A stretch of 64,000 nt of DNA from Aurelia coerulea (taxonomy: Eukaryota; Cnidaria; Scyphozoa; Semaeostomeae; Ulmaridae): the NCBI GenBank assembly GCA_039566865.1, contig CM076958.1, positions 3,534,001 to 3,598,000 on the forward strand, read 5' to 3'. A program made the translations under genes and the position numbers. The notes beneath the pieces were generated by a model. That model did no database searches, had not been told where the DNA came from, and was given only the letters and a program-made list of their open reading frames with translations. This document shows, in pieces, positions 51,201 through 61,500 of this stretch. The stretch's first letter is position 1. Every line of letters starts with the position of its first letter.

Positions 51201-54200
51201 GCAAAAGTTAATGCTCGAGGTTTATAGCAGTTTAACACAACAAAACCCTTCTTTTTTGTGGGATATGTTCCATGAAAAGGACAATAATTATAATCTACGA
51301 TCAAAGAATCTGTTGATGTTGCCTCAAACTAAAACAACTACTTGTGGCAACGATAGTTTATCTTTTCGTGGTAGCATATTATGGAATTCCCTGCCCAATG
51401 ATACAAAAATTGCCACCTCCGTCTGTTCTTTTAAGTCATGCATAAAAAAATTGATTGGAGAGACTTGCCGTTGCAAAATTTGTAAATAGGGTATTTTCGT
51501 TTCTATCATGAACTGTAATTTATTTTGTTTTTGTAAATAGTTGGATCTTGAACTTACTTGGTTTACGTCCTATTTAACCAGTAGAAAGCAATTCTGCAAA
51601 GTAAATGGGGTAGGTTCCAAAACAGAAGATATTCGCTGTGGTGTGCCGCAGGGTTCTTGTCTTGGCCCTCTTTTGTTTCTGATTTATATCAATGATCTTC
51701 CGTTTTCTCTGAAGAAAGGTAAAGTGACCATGTACGCTGACGATACCAGTATTTCTTACTCTTCTTCGAGCTTAGTAGATATAAACCAAACTCTAAATAG
51801 TGAACTGAATGATTTGAAGCGATGGTTGCAGGGTAATAAACTTTCTTTGAATGTTTTAAAAACTCAAGCTTTGATTGTAGGTTCCCAGCCCAAAATCAAG
51901 AAAATTACCGATAAGGCTGTTGATCATCCACTATTTTTTATTGGTGACTCTCAGGTTGAAAATGTAGACCGAACAAAGTATCTGGGTGTGATAATCGATA
52001 GAAATTTGGATTGGGAAGAACACGTTTATAATCTCCGTACCAAGGTTTCTCGTGCAATTGGATTTTTGAAATATTCCAGGAAATTTTTACCTCAAAACAC
52101 GTTGAGTGCAATGTATAGGGGTATCGTCGAGCCCCATTTTCGGTTCTGTTGTTCTGTGTGGGGGTGCTGTGGGGTGACTAAACTGCAAACCCTGCAGAAG
52201 CTGCAAAATCGAGCAGCTAGGATAGTAACAAAAAGTCGATTTGATACCCCTGCTATGGCATTAATTCGCAGTTTAAATTGGCCTACTGTAAATGATATTA
52301 TTAGAAGCGAAACAGCTACCACAATGTACAAGTCACTAAATGGTCTGGTTCCGGAGTACCTTTCAGATTTGTTCGAAAAAAATTCTTCTCGAAATGTCAG
52401 AAAACTGAGAAACACCGAAACTGATCTCTCATTACCATTACGAAAAACTAACAATGGGCAGAGGGCTATATCTTTTCGTGGACCTAAGCATTGGAATCAA
52501 CTCGAACCTGATGCTAAACAGGCACCCTCCCTTGCCACCTTTAATTGTTTTTGTAAATAGTTGGTCTTTATTAGTTCTTGAAGTACAGCTATTTTTAATA
52601 ACCAACTTTAAAGAATGTTATAATAATAATAATAATAAAACTTAGAATTACTAGGAACACAGCTCCTGCGGAGGGCATAAGGCGGGTTTCCAGTTCGGCG
52701 AATTTGGTCGCGCGCGCCGTACGATCGCCTTGGTCGCGAAGGAGTTGAACTTGATTCAACTCCCAAAACTGGTCGCGCGCTCGCCAGCGATCGCGTGAAT
52801 ATGAACTGCGCATGCTGAGATAGTTGTTCAACGGGGCGCGCGACCAAATTCACCGAACTGGAAACCCACCTTTAGGCACCTGGCCGCCGCCTGCGGCTGC
52901 TATCACTGATCTACTGTCTCAATGCTGAACAGCCTTAAATGAAACCATTCAATCGTGTGCCCATTTGAAGTTATAGAGACCAAAATGATTAATCGTTGTC
53001 ACACATCGCAAGATTGACGTGCAAAGGCATTTCTCCAGAAATGGTACTCATCGGTCTCTTCTGCAATTATTTACCCTTTGGGATTGAATGGTTGTTATTT
53101 ACATATCTTTCTCGCTTAGCTAGTGTGCAAGACGAAAGTGTTTCTCAGAATCTCTCTATATTGTAGGGCCTACACGTGAAACCTCTCAAAATTTTGCATT
53201 TACATTTTCAGCCTGTAATGAACTTGGCTTCCATCTAAAATCCAGATCAGTGGATATTCGAAAACCTTTAAATTCCCTCTCACCCTATTTCAAATCAATT
53301 TCCATTTTATTGGTGCATGGAGCTCTGCATTTATCCTTTTACTAAAACATCATTGCATTCTTAGTTCTACCCAAGTAAAGCTATGTTATTTCTCCTTCCA
53401 CTTTGGGTTGTGTGGGTTGGGTTGGGTTTCCCCTTCCAGTTTGGGTTGGCTTGAGCTTAGCTCAACTTAACTTACTCAATATAACATAATAAGTGTATCT
53501 TGCTTAACTTACTTTTCTCAAGTTTAATTCAACTCCTATTTTACTATCTGTCATTCCACTGTTCTCTTTTATATGATTCCTTGATTTTCCTTGTCAATCC
53601 TTTATTACACAGTTTGGCAAGGATTCAAATATATCTTACATTTCCGATGTTTAAATATTACTCAATTAGCTACCTTCAGAGTAATATGATAAAGGAAACA
53701 TGTGCAAATGAAGTAAAAATATGCTGAGGATTTCCAGCATAGGTTCCAAATCTTTAACTCGGCGTAAAAAGGTGGGTGTAAAATTCAATGATCTATTTCT
53801 TCTGATTGAATGGCTTGAAAGAAACTTTAGATACTTACCTATAATTCTACCGTTGGACTTTCCAGAGCTTTTGACTATTTTTCAAAATTATAGCGTATTT
53901 ACATTTCAGCTCATTTTAGGATGTGACGTCATCAAATTTCTAAATCATAAACCAGATGAGTGACAGACTTTTGCTTGATACCATATTGTAGGCATCCATA
54001 AACTATACTTCTCTTCGAAATTACTTCATGTTGCGTCAAACGGTTTAGAAATTACGATGGTTTTAAGTTTTTTTGAAAATTTTTCTTGAATTCTTGAAAA
54101 GGAAGAAAAACACTCTAATTCTGAAACTATTAAAGATTTCAGAAGAGTCCAACGGTAGAATTATAGAGAAATAGCGAAAGTTTCTCTGAAGTCATTCAGT

Positions 54201-57200
54201 TTAAAGAAATAGGTCACTCAATGTTACACCGGCCGTTTTAAAGATTCGGAACGTATGCTAGGATTTCCTATGGTTTGGAAAGTTATACCTTCCAGTACTG
54301 GCCTTTCTTGGCGATATGAGAGTTGAGTTTCGTATGAGCGGTATCTCCAAAAACGGTATCTTTAAAAAATACGCGTAATGATAGATCAGCGCAGTTGCCT
54401 ACTGACGATAGTCAACAAGATGAAACCAGGTGTGGTTCAATAACATAGGGTATCAAAAGGGGCGACTCAACAGCAATGATTCAAAACACGGATCAATTAG
54501 CACAAGATCGTGCAAAATCGCAGCGAAATATCGCCATGGAAAACACAGTTTCTTTAGCTACGATGGCGAGATCATACAGATCAAGGAGGAATTATTAAGA
54601 AGCTGACGATGAGAAATGATGAAAAATTCATGAGGTGGGTGAGAAGAACTGCACAACAATGGAAATGAAAAAGCATTCGAAAAGAGCGAAAAGCGTGCCA
54701 ATAGGAAAACAGTGCGTGGGAGTGACACAGTGCTTCTGCTACAAGTGGGTAGGAAATTCTTATTGTAGCTGGCAATCGAAACTACTCTTGCATGTTTGTA
54801 TAAACTTGTTGCAGATGTATAAAGTAGTTTAAAATGAATCGACATAGTTAAAAGCTGGCCCGGGTCAGGTCAAAAATATAATCTATTGTACTCGACAACT
54901 TTGACGCATCCGGTTTCATAGTGTAGGTAAAGAAACAATGGGTTTTTGGGCGTTTTTTCAGCCTATTTAAAGGGTCTGTTTCATCCAGCATTCCTTGCAC
55001 GTGCCGTCTGTTGATGTTCCTTTGTTGTCCGCCATTTTCATGGGCCATGAAAATGGCGGCAACAAAGGCCAACCAAGAGATGGCACGTGCAAGGCATGCT
55101 GGATGAAACAGACCCTTTAATATTTATAGCGGCTATGAGATATAGCTATGTCTATTCCCTTTAAAAAGGATCATATTTTGTGTTAAAAGCTGTTGACGAA
55201 TTACGTGCAAGTGACATCTTCTTGGAAGTAGAAGGATATTTCAAAATCAAGTTTTCATTTACGTTCAGAAACCAGTGAAAACTGGTGACACGTATATTTG
55301 TTTTAAGACACTAAGAATTTTGCAGTGGTGGACACTTCGCCAAATATTGGGAGCGAAGCTATTGTTTCAGTTAAAAAGTATTGTTTATTTCAAACAAAAT
55401 ATCTTTTTGTTCTAACTAACATGGGGGGGGGGGGGCGATCGCATCCCCTCGTCCCTCATGTGTCCGCCACTGAATTTCAGCCAGGACTGAAATTTTCTTA
55501 AAATTATCAGATTTTGAGTGAATTTTCGTGAAAATTTCAAAGCAAAAGCTCTTTGAAGCCTTTCCAATGTTTAGGCATTACAAAGTACCTTTCAAGTAAT
55601 GTACATATATTGTTACAAGAAAATAAGAATTTGAGCGAGCCAGTACTGAAAGCTTCTTAAAATCACCAGGCTTTGAGAGCTCAAATGTTTACTACCTGTG
55701 CCCTGGTCAGCATTTCAAATCAAAAATATTTGATGCCTTTGCAACATTACTCAAGAAATTCCGAGTGATATGACAAAGAAGCCAAGTGAAAGCAAAGTAA
55801 AAACAAAAGAAAACAAAGTAAAAAATGCCCGGAGGAGTTTCTTTATTTCATTGAAAAGTTTCTTAAGTTATGTTTTCTCAATACAAGAGTTTCATAATCT
55901 CATCAATGATTGAAAGTATATTCTACTTTATCTCGACTAGTTTTCATCCTGAGATTCCTAATGAAATAAGATTCCAATCATACCTGGAGAATATTTGATA
56001 GCATCATGTTGTTCTGGGCCATCGTGAAAAGCTGTGACTTCATCAGAGGTATCAGTGTCAAGAATTACCCACCTAAAAATGAAAAAGACGAGAAATGATC
56101 GAAATTTTGCATTTTCATTGAGAAATAGCTGTGGGGCAAGTACGGGGGGGGGGGGGGTTCTTCCTTAGTAAGGGTACCTGGGGATGTGCCGCGAGCAAGG
56201 GTGTACTTTTTCGGACTTCTAGTCTAGTCAAGGGTATACTTTTTGCAATTTTGGCCAGCAACGGTCTAGCCAAGGGTATCATTTTTGACAATATTGGTCT
56301 AGCGAACGGTCATGACATCATATTTGGCATAAATTTGACAATATTGGTCAAGAAAATGGTCAAAATTGGTCTAGCCAAGGGTACCATTTTCGTAAAAATT
56401 GGTTCAGACAATGGTCAAATTGGTCTAGCCAAGGGTACCATTTTCGTAAAAATTAGTCTAGCCAACGGTACCCTTTTGAAGATGCTCGCGGCAGACCCCT
56501 ACCCAAAATTTAGCCAAGAACCCTCCCCGTGGGGGCAAGTTTCTCTGATGAAAGTGCAAGTTTTTCATAAGAAACTTAGCTCCGGGGCTGGTAGACAGTT
56601 TCTTAAATTTTTGCTGCCAACAAACTTCTTCTAGGTTTCTTCAATTGTGAAATGCTTAAATGGTAATATTAATAAATTTTTGTTAATAAAGGGCGTTGAA
56701 GGATCTGATCTATTTATATCTTAAAACAAAAATTAATAGAAATCGCACTGAAAGACATGTCAAAACGTTTGACCATGCTGTACGTTTCTAATGGCATGGG
56801 ACAATCGTAGCTGAAATTGCAGACGTTTCTTAGTTTTTATGATATTTCTTACTTATAAAATTCTTCAGGACATGTCACGTGATTAGCACTCGAAAATCAG
56901 AGCTGTGGTACCCACACAATAGAAACGAGTTTTTTTCAAAACAGCGTGTTTAGTTTCTTATTAAAAGGGCATTAATCTGGAAACAGGCTGAAAGGTTTCT
57001 TATCATATGGTTAAGAAGCCTTCAGTGATTTAAATTTGTAAAGAAAACCCAGAACAAACATTGTCAAACAGTATGTTCTTGTTACCAAAGATCATCTTTG
57101 TTGTTACCTGGCATCGCATCCTCTCTAAATTTACACAACCATAGTATGTATACATGCCAAGTATAGATGGAGATGCTTTTGCATGAAATCTCTAAAAAAT

Positions 57201-58450
57201 GTTTGGCACCTGATTTCAACAAAGATTATCAAATATGAAACTATTTGGGATCCTCCTAAGAAACCTCCATAAAATATGATAAGTTTCTTATATGAGGGTA
57301 GCATTTCTAAAAAAATCATACAGGCCTGAGGTTTCTTCTGAAGTGGTTCCTATTTTGCTGGTTCTTACTGTATATGAAAATTTTACAAAAATTTGCCTGG
57401 CAATGTGCTAGTCTCGTGATAACTGATATGGGAGCTGATTAAATCATCTAGACGTGGATTAAAATTAAATAGTTCGAGAAAACATTTGAGATCTCCCATT
57501 TATAATACACTCTTTTTTTTTTATAAGAATACTATAAATTTTTTCCAGCCTCAATATTCTTAACTAATTTTTCATTTTGAGCCTTAACATATTCTTAAAG
57601 TATTCTTATTTTGTCAAATCTGGTATGGTTTCAGGGGAACATAATTCAAACAAGTGTCATATCATCATGAAGAAATGGTCGAACGAAAGAAAAGTTTAAG
57701 CAATTGTAACAATAAGAATGTTATGAACATCGCAAGATAGGCAACTGCTGGAAAATGAGACACAAATATGCGAGCTGAGGCTCTGCTGAGCAATATTCTT
57801 ATAATATTCTTAAAATTTGGACGATTCTGAGCCTGAATATTCTTATAAACAATATTCTTATAAAAAAAAAATAACAGAATAACAGCGTGAATTTGAGGAA
57901 ACTTTCGAGAAACTGTTAAGAATCTTCCAGTACCCAAAATTTTATAATTTATATCGAGAAATGCGAGCGGAAAATCCCTCCAAAAAAAATCGTAAAAAAT
58001 CCCAAGAAGAGTCTAAAAAATCTTTCAAAAATTTCAAAAATCTCGAAAAATCTCAAAGTCTTAGTAAAATCTTAGCAATATATAAAAAATTCTAGAAATC
58101 TTCAAAAATCTGAAAAAGTATCAGAAATTTCCTCCAACAACAACAAATGATACAACATTTTAGCTTTTTGATGATGATGATGATGACGATGACAAATTCT
58201 CGAAACATCTTTCGACACATTTGAAAATCTCAACAAAACAAAAAATCTTACAAAAAATTAAGGTATAAATTTACTGCAGTAGTGCTGAATTCCTTTTGAA
58301 AATCCAATGGTAGTTTTTGGCGAGATTTAAAAATATTTTCGCATTCTGAATCAAGCAAAATTTAGAATGTTTAGAGATAGAGTGAATTTGGAAAAAAGAC
58401 ACTTCTTGAGAAACAAATAAAGAAAAAGGAAAAAACGTATGCCGTGACCC

Positions 58451-58507
<57 letters not shown>

Positions 58508-61500
58508 CCGGCATGCCAATTGAAGTGCAGCTTCGTAATTATGATCTCAGCTGTCAATGAGCCAATACTATACAGGATCTCAGCTGTCGCAGTTTCGTCG
58601 TTGCAACAACGAAAAACATCTATTTAGTACTTTTGGCAGCAAAATGGCCCAAAAATTTAAGAAACTGCCTACCAGCCTCGGACCTTAGTTTCTTATAAAA
58701 AAAGAGTGTATTTCGGTGCTGAGAGCCCTCACTATAGCGCGGTTTGTGTTGGGACTTTGTTTAAACCTTAATAATGGGGGCATCTGGGGTAAGTTCTACA
58801 TTCTGTAAAAATGTGTTGCTTTTCTCGCCAGGTCTCATAAATTTAGAAAGACAAGGCAATACACTTGAAATTTTGTGATACGTTTCGATGGAATCTTCTG
58901 CGGCAAATCTCGCACATGGCTGCTGCTGAGGAGCATTATATTGAAATATATTACAGGAATAAGAAAAGCCCCGCAAAATTTACCTTCCAGATTTCATTCC
59001 AATTGCTAACACTGGTGCAGTTGGATGAAAAGCTGCAGATTGTGCTGGTTCCTGCAAAACATAAAAAAGAAATCAGATGTACGTCGTAGTAATCCCTGGA
59101 CCCTCTTCAATAGATGGTCCTGGAGATTGGCAACAGAGTTTTCACCTTCGCTAGATTGAGCGTTATTTTCATACATTTTTATACGCGGACGCGAGGTTCG
59201 ATCGAGTGGCACTATAGCTCCTGTTACTTTTGTGCACATTCGAAAATTCTACAAAACGCAGCAAAACATCGTTCGATTCTGATTCTTTTCAATAGCTAAA
59301 AAGGTTTATACCATGCTAATGTACTAGGACATCTGCAAAGGCACCTAACAATCTCAAATTAAGGCACAAATCATGTCGACCCTTTTCCTGTCGCATTTCT
59401 AATAAAATATCTACTGAATTTACTCCAGTGTGAATGAAGCTTTATTCATATCCACCCATGAAAGAGGAAGCATTTCTGAAAATGGAATTACCTTCAGTTG
59501 TTTGGCCCACATTACATCATGACCCTCGGAGTCCCAAAGGAAGACTTTTTCATCTGTGCCACATGTGACAAACATCTCCTTTGATGGGTGTGTTGCCAGG
59601 CCCCAGAGTTCGTCGACGTGTCCCTTGGGAAGGAGGAGATTTTTCATAATCAGAAGACTTAATACAAGCACATCTTCACAACAGTCTACAACTATTTTTG
59701 ATAAGAAACTGCTTATAAGAAACTCAACTCTTAGAACGCCAAAAAATTAAGAAACCTCAGTACTGGGAAAATTTAACCTAAGAAACTGTTCATTTTCATA
59801 AAGGAAATCCTCAACATAGTTTTACTTTATTTTCACTTGCTTTGCTTCCTGTATCATCAGTTTCATATTTCAGTTTCATATATTTTAAATTCACTTCACA
59901 CAATTTACAATTTACTATACTAACAGTTAACTAAACTACAAGGAAAAAGAACATCTTACAGAAATCAATACATTGGTACGGAAAATTAATACAATATACA
60001 AATACAGAGAAAAGAGTAAATTGCATGGAGGGAATTACTTAAAGGAGGAGCTCTCTCAATAGGTAAACTAATCGAGGAGGGAGCCCCCAATCGAGGAGAG
60101 AGCCCCTTGGATATTACTCGGAAGGTAATTGAGTAATGTATGAACCAAAAAACATTGTTTTGAAATTTTCGCGAGGGGACAGGTAGTAAACACGAAGACT
60201 GTTATGGAACCTTTAAGAAACTGGTAAGAAACTCTGAGTACTCAAAATCTGATAATTGAACTCATGTGACATTTGTGAATTTCATGTGATACTCATGTGA
60301 TACGTTTGATTCATACCTGGATAGCAAATCCGAGCCCTGACGTAATGGATCCATCAAGAATACAATTCTTCGTTGTGCCAACAATTATTTCCATTGTATC
60401 ATCATCTTGCATGAGACCCTCTGTTATTGCTCTAACTTGTCCAGCATTCTCTGGAATCTGAAAAAGGTTTTATAAGAAAAACAAATCTTATGAAAAAAGT
60501 TAACGAAAACTGCGAGTCTTCTGAGGGAAAGAAAGTGTCCAAGAAGTGTTACAAAGTTAGATCTAGGGTTTTGAAGAGAAAAAGGCAATTTATTGAGAGC
60601 AAAAGGGGCATTTCCTGAAACTAAGGGACCGGTCATTATTTTCTTCCAGGGAGGGGATGGAAGATGTGTGAGAGGGGGGCCAAAATTCTACCTACTTAAA
60701 GAGAGGGGGCGAAAAATAATGCTATTTTTTGTTCGGGGTAAATCCTCTACATTTCTAAAAGAGCGAGCTCTTCAGGAAGCACGTTCATTTCTAACATTAG
60801 TTATGAGTCTCAGATGAAAATAACCTTACAAAGACAATAGGCTGTGGCACGTGCCGCATCATGTTTGGGTAATTGATCTACGTCAACAGGAAATACTGAT
60901 ATCTAATAGGCTAGAATTTAATCGCAAGTGCCTTGAGCCACTTGTAAATGCTTTGATTCTCTTTAAAGTAATTCATAAATGCTGCTGCTCCTTTCTCATC
61001 ACATTTGAAATGATACTTTTCTTTCATGTGCTACAAGCTGTGACGATATTAGACTTGCCCCAAGTCTATTTTGTCAAAAAAATTTCGTCAAAGAAATAGA
61101 AGGGAAAAGTGAAAAGCGAAAGATATTGTTTAGCAATATACTTTCCGGTAGACTTATTACAGTTGACAAAACAGACTTGGGGCAAGTCTATGACGATGTA
61201 AATCTTCACGCAATTGAAATCATGACAGTATAGTGACACTGTTACCATACATAAGTGTACTGGGAAGGGGGCTGAAAATATTGGAGGCAGCACCAAAATA
61301 TTCAGGAAAATCAGAGAGGGGGTACGAAAGTTCAATCAAATATTTGAAAATGTCTTCCACCCCCTCCGGGCGGCAAGAATTAATGACCGTCCCTAAAAGA
61401 TGACGTGGTCCCGAAATATTTTCCTAGCACCGCCACTGCATGTCACTTGCTTATACGGCTCAACTTGGTATCGAAATCCCATCTTCTCTTTCGTCCGACA

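Larger units (their letters stand above)
56561..58708. repeat. Inverted pair of TATAAGAAAC-type ends enclosing 2.1 kb
   Basis: 56,561-56,625 (CATAAGAAACTTAGCTCCGG, GGCTGGTAGACAGTTTCTTA) is the reverse complement of 58,630-58,708 (ending CTTATAAAAAAAGAGTG then TA). The enclosed DNA includes another TATAAGAA element and the tRNA-Phe gene. This could be one large non-autonomous transposon or two separate MITEs in opposite orientation. Confidence 0.6.

Noticed and set aside
56131..56634. 167-codon plus-strand open frame rich in GLAKGTIF
   Set aside because: It translates the internal repeats of the poly-G-ended element and starts within its flank.
58351..58557. Minus-strand open frame containing GIAQLGERQ and VPGSIPG
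   Set aside because: This is a conceptual translation of the tRNA-Phe gene, a well-known annotation artefact.
59420..59671. 83-codon open frame taken as a complete small WD40 protein
   Set aside because: Only 59,492-59,623 is coding. The ends run into introns, as shown by AG and GT borders in phase with neighbouring exons.
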